Source: Candidatus Izimoplasma sp. HR2
GTDB lineage: Bacteria > Bacillota_I > Bacilli_A > Izemoplasmatales > Izemoplasmataceae
DNA: 40,170 nucleotides
Assembly (NCBI GenBank): GCA_000753575.1
Contig: JRFF01000003.1
Location: 1 to 40,170, forward strand
Reading direction: 5' to 3'
Below, one piece after another: positions 29,196 through 36,642 of the stretch; positions within the stretch are counted from its first letter, which is position 1; every line of letters starts with the position of its first letter. Both the position numbers and the translations under genes were made by a program. The notes below the pieces were generated by a model. That model searched no databases, was not told the DNA's origin, and saw only the letters and a program-made list of their open reading frames with translations.

Positions 29196-29762
29196 ATGGA
29201 AAAAGATCCAATTACTGAAGAAGAGAAGATTGAAGATGAATTAGTTCCTTCTGAGGAAGAGAAAAAAGAATTAGAAAGTCTTTTAAAAGCTATTCAAGAA
29301 CTTGAAAAAGCTAATAAAGAAGATTTAGGAGCTAAAAAGAAAAAAGGGTTCATTGCCATAGAGTTTGGCGGTGTTTTTCATCATAACGTATATATTAACT
29401 TCGTATTTAATTTGATATTTAATCTTACTTTAACTTTCTTATTGATTGAGGTCTTTAATTTTGCGACTTATGATAATATTACTTATATAGCGTTATTTGT
29501 TTTAACTTATACAATTATTGAAACATATTATCGTATATATATATTAATGAATCATTTTCAGTTTATTGTTAAGTCACTAGGTTTTATCTTCTTCTTTGGA
29601 TATGTAGCTATATTCTTCGTACTAGACCAGTACTTATTTGTTAGATCAATAGACTTTATTAATGAAACATTATTTGTTGTATTTGTAGGATTATTTACTA
29701 TTATTAGATATATTTTAAGTACTATGTTAAGACAAAACTTCCGTAAAAGGAACTTGAGGTGA
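29196..29762 (+). CDS. Four-helix membrane protein with charged N-terminal tail
   Basis: The 188-residue protein has a Glu/Lys-rich cytoplasmic tail (1-50) followed by four membrane helices (about 66-87, 95-117, 122-144, 155-177) and a basic C-terminus (RQNFRKRNLR). It has no cysteines. I do not recognise the family. In Bacillus a small four-helix membrane protein (YvlD, phage-holin-like) lies between uvrA and hprK, so this may be a positional counterpart, though I see no clear sequence match. The ribosome site GAGGTG lies in the end of uvrA, and the gene is 6 bases before hprK. Confidence 0.8.
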   Translation: MEKDPITEEEKIEDELVPSEEEKKELESLLKAIQELEKANKEDLGAKKKKGFIAIEFGGVFHHNVYINFVFNLIFNLTLTFLLIEVFNFATYDNITYIALFVLTYTIIETYYRIYILMNHFQFIVKSLGFIFFFGYVAIFFVLDQYLFVRSIDFINETLFVVFVGLFTIIRYILSTMLRQNFRKRNLR

Positions 29763-29768
29763 TTATAG

Positions 29769-30698
29769 ATGGAATTAACTGTTAAAGATTTGTGTCAAGA
29801 TTATAAATTTAAAGTATTAGCTGGTAAAGAAGGACTTGATAGTGTAATTGAGATTCCTCAAGTATCACGTCCAGGAGTTGAGCTTGCTGGTCTTTTTGAT
29901 TTTTATGAAAGTTTAAGGATTCAAGTACTTGGAAGTAAAGAAGTTACTTTCCTAGGTTGGATTACTGAAGAAGAACAAGAAACTAGAGTTGATATGTTAT
30001 TTAAAGGAAAACCTCCAGTATTTATTTTCTCATTAAATGGAGAAGTTCCTGATATCTTTATTAGAAAAGGGAATAAATATAATATTCCTGTTTTAAAAGC
30101 TAAAAAAACATCTAGTGAGCTTATTAGTAGCTTATTTCAGTATTTAAATAGTAAAATAAGTGAAAGATTAAGTCTTCATGGAACTTTAGTTGATATAAGT
30201 GGTGTTGGAGTTTTAATTAGAGGAAAGAGTGGACTTGGGAAAAGTGAAGTTGCACTTGAATTAGTTAGAAGAGGACATCAATTAGTAGCTGATGATAGAG
30301 TTGATTGTTATCAAAAAGCTATTGGTACAGTAGTAGGAGAAGCTCCTGATTTATTAAAAGAATACTTAGAAATTAGAGGTATTGGGATATTAAATGTAGT
30401 TAAGTTATTTGGAGCTAAAGCATATAAAGAAAACAAAAAAGTAATGTTAATAGTAGAATTAGAACAATGGGATCCTAAAAAAGATTATGATCGTTTAGGA
30501 ATCGATGATGAAACTATGCACCTTTTTGATACTGAGGTTTCAGTTGTTAGAATTCCAGTATCTCCAGGTAGAAACATCGCTTCTTTAGTAGAAGTTGCTG
30601 CTATGAATTCAAGATTAAAGTTTTTAGGAACAGATTCTGCTAAAGAATTTGTAGATAAAATAGACTCGCACATAAAACAAAAAAAGAAAGTAAAGTAG
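29769..30698 (+). CDS. hprK: HPr kinase/phosphorylase
   Basis: The 309-residue bifunctional enzyme phosphorylates Ser46 of HPr and removes that phosphate, controlling sugar uptake and catabolite repression in Firmicutes. Visible features: the N-terminal domain with QVSRPGVELAG, the catalytic His in SLHGTL (about H137), the P-loop GKSGLGKSE (152-160), and the family signature EIRGIGILNVVKLFG (201-215). The length is typical. Its presence implies a PTS with HPr elsewhere in the genome. It is 6 bases after the membrane protein gene and 12 bases before lgt, a conserved hprK-lgt pair. Confidence 0.97.
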   Translation: MELTVKDLCQDYKFKVLAGKEGLDSVIEIPQVSRPGVELAGLFDFYESLRIQVLGSKEVTFLGWITEEEQETRVDMLFKGKPPVFIFSLNGEVPDIFIRKGNKYNIPVLKAKKTSSELISSLFQYLNSKISERLSLHGTLVDISGVGVLIRGKSGLGKSEVALELVRRGHQLVADDRVDCYQKAIGTVVGEAPDLLKEYLEIRGIGILNVVKLFGAKAYKENKKVMLIVELEQWDPKKDYDRLGIDDETMHLFDTEVSVVRIPVSPGRNIASLVEVAAMNSRLKFLGTDSAKEFVDKIDSHIKQKKKVK

Positions 30699-30710
30699 AG
30701 GTACTAAGTT

Positions 30711-31637
30711 ATGCATGAATTTCAACCGTTATCGGATATATTTATAGATTTGGGTTTCTTCCAATGGCAAAAATATAGTTTAATGATTTTACTAGGACTT
30801 GCAATCGCTATATTACTAGGTATTAAAGAAGGTAAGAAATTAGGTATTAGTGGTGAAACTATTATTGATGGAGCTATAGTCATTGTTCCGTTATCAATAG
30901 CAGGTACAAGACTATGGTATGTTGCATTTGAGTGGAGTAGATTTTATGTACCAGGTAGTGTTGGAGATACTTTAATGAAAATAATTAATATCTCTGAAGG
31001 AGGACTTGCTATCCATGGTGGTTTCCTAACTGCATTAGTAAGTGTTATTATATATACTCACTATAAGAAGATTAATGTATTTAAAGTCTTTGACTTAATG
31101 GCCCCAGGTTTTTTAATTGCTCAAGCATTTGGTAGATGGGGTAACTTCTTTAATCAAGAAGCTCATGGTGGAGTAATAGGTGGCGCTGGTAATTTATCTT
31201 TAGATGAACAACGTGCATTCTTATCAGATACACTACATTTACCTGATTATATAACTAATAATATGTATTTATATGGTCCTGATGGATTAAGATATTATCA
31301 TCCAACATTCTTATATGAATCAATTTGGAATGTAATTGGATTTATTATAATTTTAATATTAAGAAGAACTAAATTAACTAGAACTGGTGATATGATTGGA
31401 TTTTACTTAATTTGGTATAGTGTTGGAAGATTCTTTATTGAAGCAATGCGTACAGATTCACTTTATATAGGTGATACAGGATTAAGAACAGCTCAAATTA
31501 TCTCTTTAATAATGATAGCTGCTGGAGTTGTATTCTTAGTAATTAACCGAACAATATTTAAACAACCGAAGTATTACGAAGCTTTAGCTGAAATAGAAGA
31601 GCAAAACTCTAATACTATAGAAGAAAATGTTTTATAA
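30711..31637 (+). CDS. lgt: Prolipoprotein diacylglyceryl transferase
   Basis: The 308-residue integral membrane enzyme attaches diacylglycerol to the lipobox Cys of prolipoproteins. Visible features: about seven membrane helices, the HGG motif (102-104), the Lgt signature GRWGNFFNQEAHG (141-153) with the conserved Arg, Asn and Glu, and HPTFLYES further on. It is the enzyme that would process the three lipoproteins encoded at 2306-11366. Spacing to hprK suggests one transcript. Confidence 0.96.
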   Translation: MHEFQPLSDIFIDLGFFQWQKYSLMILLGLAIAILLGIKEGKKLGISGETIIDGAIVIVPLSIAGTRLWYVAFEWSRFYVPGSVGDTLMKIINISEGGLAIHGGFLTALVSVIIYTHYKKINVFKVFDLMAPGFLIAQAFGRWGNFFNQEAHGGVIGGAGNLSLDEQRAFLSDTLHLPDYITNNMYLYGPDGLRYYHPTFLYESIWNVIGFIIILILRRTKLTRTGDMIGFYLIWYSVGRFFIEAMRTDSLYIGDTGLRTAQIISLIMIAAGVVFLVINRTIFKQPKYYEALAEIEEQNSNTIEENVL

Positions 31638-31658
31638 TATAAAACGAGGTGATTTATT

Positions 31659-32615
31659 ATGATGAGTAGTATGAATAATGAAGTAAAAGATATGGGACAA
31701 TATGACGTTATAATTATAGGTGCTGGACCTGGTGGAATGACCGCAGCTCTATATACACAACGTGCTAATTTAAAGACGTTAATGTTAGAAAAAGCCGCTC
31801 CTGGTGGTAAAATGATGTCAACTTATGAAGTTGAAAACTATACAGGGCTTGGTAAAGTAACTGGATTTGAAATTAGTGAAAAAATGTTTAATCATACACA
31901 AGAACTTGGTGTTGAATATAAATATGGTGATGTTGTAGAGATTAAAGATTTAGGAGAATTAAAAGAATTACATACTTCTAGTAACGAAGTTTATAAAGCT
32001 AAAGCAGTAATTATAGCTACAGGTACAATACCTAGAGGAACTAACGCTCCTGGTGAATCAAGATTAACTGGTCGTGGGGTTAGCTGGTGTGCAATATGCG
32101 ACGGTGCTTTCTTTAAAGACTTAGATATCGTAGTTGTAGGTGGAGGAAATAGCGCTATTGAAGAAGCGACATACCTTACTAAAATGGTTAAACATATAAC
32201 TGTGGTAAACATTCTTCCTACATTACAAGCAGACGCTAAAGCAGTAGATCAAGCAAAAGCTACTGGTAAAATGGACTTTAAACTGGGATATGAAATTGTA
32301 TCTTTTGATGGAGAAGACAAATTAGAAGCTGTTAAAATAAGACATGCAGAAACTAAAGAAGAAACTGATATTAAATGTGATGGAGCATTCGTATTTATTG
32401 GGCATTTACCTGAAACTACACTTGTTAAGGATTTAGGTATTACTAATAAATGGGGATATATCCAAGTTAATGCTAAAATGCATACTAATATTCCTGGTAT
32501 ATTTGGAATTGGCGATGTTATTGAAAAAGACTTACGTCAAATCATTACAGCAGCAAGTGACGGTTCAATTGCTGCAGTTGAAGTATCTAAATATATTGAA
32601 ACATTAAGAAAATAA
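31659..32615 (+). CDS. trxB: Thioredoxin reductase-like flavoprotein with altered NAD(P)H site
   Basis: The 318-residue protein has the TrxB layout: FAD-binding GAGPGGMTAA (21-30), the redox pair C144 and C147 in WCAICDG, a second dinucleotide-binding GGGNSAIEEA (161-170), and a C-terminal FAD motif (GIGDVIEKDLRQIITAASDG). The basic HRRxxxRA motif that holds the NADPH 2'-phosphate is replaced by NILPTLQA (184-191). It may therefore use NADH or another donor; this is inference. An extra N-terminal stretch of about 14 residues precedes the first strand; the start at 31659 has a strong GAGGTGATT ribosome site. A terminator follows. Confidence 0.9.
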   Translation: MMSSMNNEVKDMGQYDVIIIGAGPGGMTAALYTQRANLKTLMLEKAAPGGKMMSTYEVENYTGLGKVTGFEISEKMFNHTQELGVEYKYGDVVEIKDLGELKELHTSSNEVYKAKAVIIATGTIPRGTNAPGESRLTGRGVSWCAICDGAFFKDLDIVVVGGGNSAIEEATYLTKMVKHITVVNILPTLQADAKAVDQAKATGKMDFKLGYEIVSFDGEDKLEAVKIRHAETKEETDIKCDGAFVFIGHLPETTLVKDLGITNKWGYIQVNAKMHTNIPGIFGIGDVIEKDLRQIITAASDGSIAAVEVSKYIETLRK

Positions 32616-32620
32616 TTAAT

Positions 32621-32645
32621 AAAAGGAGCATTTGCTCCTTTTTGT
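32621..32645 (+). terminator. Terminator after trxB
   Basis: Arms aaaaggagca (32621-32630) and tgctcctttt (32633-32642) are followed by T. It ends the hprK-lgt-trxB transcript. Confidence 0.88.
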
Positions 32646-32649
32646 TATA

Positions 32650-32678
32650 TAGACATTTAATTACTACAATGATATAAT
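32650..32678 (+). promoter_or_regulatory. Promoter of whiA-acpS
   Basis: TAGACA (32650-32655), a 17-base spacer and TATAAT (32673-32678) preceded by TG plus one base (extended -10). This is one of the best promoters in the window, 30 bases before the whiA ATG. Confidence 0.75.
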
Positions 32679-32708
32679 TAAATAACTTGGAAGAAAGGAT
32701 CTGATTTT

Positions 32709-33659
32709 ATGAGTTTTGCATCTGACACTAAAAGTGAATTATTAAGTTTAATAGCCGATAAATGCTGCAAACTCGCAGAATTATCAGCTCTTTTAAGGAT
32801 GAATGGAAATATTAATCTTTCAAGTGAAGGACTTAGAATAGAATTCCAAACTACAAATATTCAAATAGCTAGAAAAGTTATTAAAAGTAGTAAGGAGCTT
32901 TATAGAGTAGAAGTAGATATTGTATCAAAGAAACAAATGAAGTTAAAAAAGAATGATATCTACATAATAATTATTAAAGATAAAGCATCTGAAATTATTA
33001 ATGAATTAGGATTAATGAATAATACAGATAACTATCAAGAAGCAATTGAAAGTACATTGATAATTAAGGAATGTTGTAAAAGATCATATTTAAGAGGTGC
33101 ATTCCTCGCAGCTGGATCTATTAATTCACCAAAGAGTAGTAGTTATCATTTAGAGATTCATTCTACTGATGAAGTGCATGCTTTAGCACTTCAAGAGTTA
33201 ATGACATATTTCTATTTGAACTCAAAAGTTATTAAGAAAAAAAGAGGATATATTACATATATTAAAGAATCAGAGAAAATCGCAGACTTCCTAAGAGTAA
33301 CTGGAGCAATTAATGCATTGTTTGAATTTGAGGATGAAAGAATTAAAAGAGACTTTGTAAATTCAATCACAAGAGTTATAAATATGGAAATTGCGAATCA
33401 AAATAAAACATTAGATGCAGCAAATAGACAATTAAGAAGTATTAGTGTTCTTGAAAATATGGTAGATACTACAAAGTTACCAAAAAGTATGAGAGAAGCC
33501 ATTACTTTAAGAAAAGAATTTCCAGAGTCATCACTTAATGAAATATCAGCTATGAGTGAACAAGTAATAAATAAAAGAGTATCTAAATCTGCGTTAAATC
33601 ATCGGTATAGAAATATTAATGATTTAGCACAACAAATATTGGATGATCTAAATGAGTAA
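32709..33659 (+). CDS. whiA: WhiA-type DNA-binding protein
   Basis: The 316-residue WhiA (formerly DUF199) combines a LAGLIDADG-like N-terminal domain with a C-terminal helix-turn-helix. The family features FRGAF-like YLRGAFLAAGSINSP (about 131-145), KKKRGYITYIKESEKIADFL, NCETANLxK-like RVINMEIANQNKTLDAANRQL, and the C-terminal SLNEISAM ... ISKSALNHR-type HTH are visible. In Bacillus WhiA affects cell division and chromosome segregation. The common neighbours rapZ and yvcK are absent between trxB and whiA. It overlaps acpS by 8 bases. Confidence 0.96.
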   Translation: MSFASDTKSELLSLIADKCCKLAELSALLRMNGNINLSSEGLRIEFQTTNIQIARKVIKSSKELYRVEVDIVSKKQMKLKKNDIYIIIIKDKASEIINELGLMNNTDNYQEAIESTLIIKECCKRSYLRGAFLAAGSINSPKSSSYHLEIHSTDEVHALALQELMTYFYLNSKVIKKKRGYITYIKESEKIADFLRVTGAINALFEFEDERIKRDFVNSITRVINMEIANQNKTLDAANRQLRSISVLENMVDTTKLPKSMREAITLRKEFPESSLNEISAMSEQVINKRVSKSALNHRYRNINDLAQQILDDLNE

Positions 33660-33999
33660 AGAGATAGGTGTAGATATTGTTGAATTCGCTGATATTAAAG
33701 AAAGAATAAGTGATAAGTTTATTAAAAGAATATTATCAAATCGGGAATTAGAAAGATATAATAAAATTACTAATGAACAAAGAAAATTAGAATATATCGC
33801 AGGACGCTTCGCAGCTAAAGAAGCCTATACTAAGGTGTATAAGAAGTTTTTAACACCACTTAATTTTGTAGATGTTGAAATCTTAACTGATGAATTTGGA
33901 GCTCCATATATTGAATCAAAGTATATGCCAGAAGATATTGTTAAAGTGAGTATTTCACATTCTAAGAATTATGTTATAGCTATGTGTATAAAAGAATAA
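33652..33999 (+). CDS. acpS: Holo-[acyl-carrier-protein] synthase
   Basis: The 115-residue AcpS transfers phosphopantetheine from CoA to acyl carrier protein. The Mg-binding Asp lies in GVDIVEF (D8) and the conserved Glu in RFAAKEAYTK (E57); VSISHSKNYVIA near the C-terminus completes the signature. The length is typical. Its ATG lies inside the end of whiA (8-base overlap). The presence of AcpS implies ACP-dependent fatty acid or phospholipid metabolism. Confidence 0.96.
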   Translation: MSKEIGVDIVEFADIKERISDKFIKRILSNRELERYNKITNEQRKLEYIAGRFAAKEAYTKVYKKFLTPLNFVDVEILTDEFGAPYIESKYMPEDIVKVSISHSKNYVIAMCIKE

Positions 34000-34030
34000 G
34001 ACAGTGCAAATGCACTGTCATTATTTTAGT
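34000..34030. terminator. Convergent (bidirectional) terminator between acpS and fbp
   Basis: A perfect 9-bp stem, gacagtgca (34000-34008) and tgcactgtc (34011-34019), is followed by T-rich sequence on both strands. It can serve acpS on + and fbp on -. The + T-run overlaps the end of fbp. Confidence 0.8.
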
Positions 34031-35982
34031 TTTTCTTTAATTAATCCTGTTCTGTATGCTCCTAATAATTTATATAAATCATTAATGTTTTCTTGTAAGA
34101 CTACACCTTTATCAGTATTGTACATATATTCTCGATCTAGATTCATATCTCTTGAATGTTTAATAGAAATGATATCTCTTTCTTGGTCTATTAACTTATT
34201 CTTAGAAGTAAACCTTTCATGAGAGATTAGTGATATCATATATGAATCACTAACTAATGTATATCCACCAATTGATATTTTAGCCATATATTGTTTACTC
34301 ATTCCACCATCAATTGCGTATATCCTACCACCTGCGAGGATTGGTCTATCTCCAACACTAATATCATTTGGAACATGTCCATTAATAATTTTAGAAGTAT
34401 TATAGTCTATACCAAATTCTTTGTATATCATTTTAAGTATAGTCTCATCTTCTCTTAGTAAGAAGTAATTATTCTTTTCTTCTTTATGGCTTGTTTTATC
34501 ATCAATAAAATATCGTTCAAATGTTTTCATAGCCTTTTTACCAAAGAGTGGAGAATTTCCTCCTTGCCATAAGAATACAAAATAATCTTTATCAATATTT
34601 GTTTTATTATAACGATTTAAATAACCAACTCTAGCCATTTTATCCAGGTTATCAAATAATGATTTACCTTGGTATTCTTCATTGTTTATTATTAAACTTG
34701 AGAATGTTCCATCATCATTTAAAGGAATACATCCATGGAATAAAAGGTTATTATTGTATTTAAGATGCATTGCTCCATTTTGGAATAAAAACTTAACATG
34801 AGTTTGAAGTAAATCATTGTTTAAGAAAGCTTCCCTAAGATGATGAATAATATCTGATTCTTCTTTTGTAAGTTCGTATGGAGAAGAAGGATTTATAGTA
34901 GGGAAGTTATTATCATTTAGTTTATATATTTTATTATGGATAGTAATTGTATTATCTTTATAATCTATTTTATCGAGTAGTAATCTATTCTCTAAATTAA
35001 AATGTGGATTTCTTTTTATTACTTTATGTTCTAGCTTAAATTGCATAATAGAAATTGCTTTATGCATTTTAGCTACAAGTAATTCTTTATCTTTATCAAT
35101 TTTTAATGTTCCGTTTTTAGGTAAAAAACTTATACAAGGATCGTCACCGTAAAACTTATTAGCAAAAGTAGCAAGAGGCAATAGGTTAATTCCATATCCC
35201 TCTTCTAATGTATCCAGAGTATTGTATCTAGAAGAAATTCTTAATACATTACATATTGATACTTCGCTTCCTGAAGCGGCTCCCATCCATAATACATCAT
35301 GGTTTCCCCACTCAATATCAACTGAATGATATTTTAGTATTTTATTAAGAACTAAATGAGCATTAGGACCTCTATCAAAGATATCTCCAACTATATGAAG
35401 TCTATCAATTGTTAATCTTTGAATGAAATAAGATAACTCTATTAAGAAACTTCTTTCTCTTTTAGTATTAAAAATAGCATCTAATATTGCATTATAATAT
35501 GCTTTCTTGTCTACCATTGAACTACTTTCATAAAGCAGTTCTTGAATAATATAAGCAAAAGATTTAGGTAAACTTTTACGTATTTTACTTTTTGTATATT
35601 TTTGAGAAACATATTTGCTAATTTCAATTAAATGAATTAATTGCTCTCTTATAAAAGGTAAATATGCTTCATTATCCAATTTTTCTTTATATTTTATTAC
35701 CATTTGTTTAGGGTAATAAATAAAGAAAGCTAAAGTATTCTTTTCAGTAACTGATAGATTTGGATAAATAATATCAATTTTACCTCTAATTACACCTGAT
35801 CCATTTTTTAAGAAGTGGTTAAATGTTTCATATTCACCATGAATATCAGAAATAAAGTGTTCAGTTCCTTTAGGTAAGTTTAAAATAGCGGTTAAGTTAA
35901 TAAGCTCCGTACTTACTTCTTGGACAGTTTTATATTCTTTTGCAAGTAGATTTAAATATTTTAATTCATATGTATTTTCCAT
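34021..35982 (-). CDS. fbp: Fructose-1,6-bisphosphatase, class III
   Basis: The 653-residue protein is the Firmicutes-type class III FBPase, a gluconeogenic enzyme of the metallophosphatase superfamily (Bacillus Fbp is about 670 residues). Metal-binding motifs are visible: SDIHGEYETF near the N-terminus, VGDIFDRGPNAHL, WGNHDVLWMG and NGHVPNDISVG. It is the only gene on the - strand. Its start (35980-35982) has GGAGGA just upstream, and an extended -10 lies about 34 bases further up. Finding an FBPase indicates gluconeogenic capacity, unlike in many parasitic mollicutes. Confidence 0.96.
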   Translation of the reverse strand: MENTYELKYLNLLAKEYKTVQEVSTELINLTAILNLPKGTEHFISDIHGEYETFNHFLKNGSGVIRGKIDIIYPNLSVTEKNTLAFFIYYPKQMVIKYKEKLDNEAYLPFIREQLIHLIEISKYVSQKYTKSKIRKSLPKSFAYIIQELLYESSSMVDKKAYYNAILDAIFNTKRERSFLIELSYFIQRLTIDRLHIVGDIFDRGPNAHLVLNKILKYHSVDIEWGNHDVLWMGAASGSEVSICNVLRISSRYNTLDTLEEGYGINLLPLATFANKFYGDDPCISFLPKNGTLKIDKDKELLVAKMHKAISIMQFKLEHKVIKRNPHFNLENRLLLDKIDYKDNTITIHNKIYKLNDNNFPTINPSSPYELTKEESDIIHHLREAFLNNDLLQTHVKFLFQNGAMHLKYNNNLLFHGCIPLNDDGTFSSLIINNEEYQGKSLFDNLDKMARVGYLNRYNKTNIDKDYFVFLWQGGNSPLFGKKAMKTFERYFIDDKTSHKEEKNNYFLLREDETILKMIYKEFGIDYNTSKIINGHVPNDISVGDRPILAGGRIYAIDGGMSKQYMAKISIGGYTLVSDSYMISLISHERFTSKNKLIDQERDIISIKHSRDMNLDREYMYNTDKGVVLQENINDLYKLLGAYRTGLIKEKLK

Positions 35983-36015
35983 AATTCCTCCTTACATAAT
36001 ATCTATTACAAATAA

Positions 36016-36024
36016 ATTATATCA
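36016..36024 (-). promoter_or_regulatory. Extended -10 promoter of fbp
   Basis: On the - strand the sequence reads TGATATAAT, identical to the elements before ligA and whiA. No clear -35 is seen at 17 bases. Confidence 0.55.
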
Positions 36025-36093
36025 TTAAAATTATTACAAATATATAACAACATGAATCAAACCACATAATTAGTAGAATAAAGGTTGTTTTAC

Positions 36094-36122
36094 TTGATTT
36101 TTTCACTATTTTTATATACAAT
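36094..36122 (+). promoter_or_regulatory. Promoter of the thioredoxin-like gene
   Basis: TTGATT (36094-36099), a 17-base spacer and TACAAT (36117-36122) lie 23 bases before the chosen ATG at 36146. Confidence 0.6.
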
Positions 36123-36145
36123 ATATTAAGCTGGGAGTGGTATTT

Positions 36146-36604
36146 ATGGCAACATATAAAAATGGACATAAAAGAAATAGTAATGATAAATTCTTATCAT
36201 ACGTATTGATAGGATTTGCAATTACATTTTTTGTTATATTAATTAGTATGGTTTTATTCAATACTTTTAATGAATCACTTGAAGTTTCTAATTTAACTGA
36301 AATGAAAGAATCCGAGTATTTAGTATATTTTTATTCTGATAATTGTTCAGCTTGTCAAGTAATTAAAGATGAAGTAGCTGGATTTGCGAATGATAATAAT
36401 GCAGGAATTAAACTATATTATTTAGATTCAGTAGATATATCTAATTCGGATTATCAATACTTATCAGATACATATGGTGTTGGTGGAACACCTGCCATGT
36501 TAACAATTGTTGATGGTGTTGTAGTTGATGTAGCATCTGGAAATATAGAAATTCCACAAGTGTTTGATTTAATTAATAATGGAATATATCAATACATTAA
36601 TTAG
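36146..36604 (+). CDS. Membrane-anchored thioredoxin-like protein
   Basis: The start is ATG 36146 behind GGGAG; an in-frame GTG at 36137 touches that site. The product is 152 residues: a basic cytoplasmic N-terminus, one membrane helix (about 17-39), then a thioredoxin-fold domain expected to face outside. The redox motif is C67-S-A-C70 (NCSACQVI), and the conserved cis-Pro is P116 in GVGGTPAML. It could make, reshuffle or reduce disulfides in surface proteins. A CSAC dipeptide alone does not decide between oxidase and reductase. Its presence fits the paired cysteines in the outward-facing proteins of this window. It is followed by a small hairpin terminator. Confidence 0.88.
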   Translation: MATYKNGHKRNSNDKFLSYVLIGFAITFFVILISMVLFNTFNESLEVSNLTEMKESEYLVYFYSDNCSACQVIKDEVAGFANDNNAGIKLYYLDSVDISNSDYQYLSDTYGVGGTPAMLTIVDGVVVDVASGNIEIPQVFDLINNGIYQYIN

Positions 36605-36625
36605 CCTTTTAAAGGCTTTTTATAT
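36603..36625 (+). terminator. Small hairpin, probable weak terminator
   Basis: agcctttt and aaaggct form a short stem with almost no loop, followed by a T-run. Only 17 bases separate it from the tex ATG, so tex may depend on read-through. Confidence 0.6.
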
Positions 36626-36642
36626 TTTAGGGAGGTAGTAAT

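Noticed and set aside
33998-34222. Small + strand frame after acpS (34004-34222)
   Set aside because: It overlaps the 3' end of fbp and the convergent terminator, lacks a ribosome site, and has no domain.
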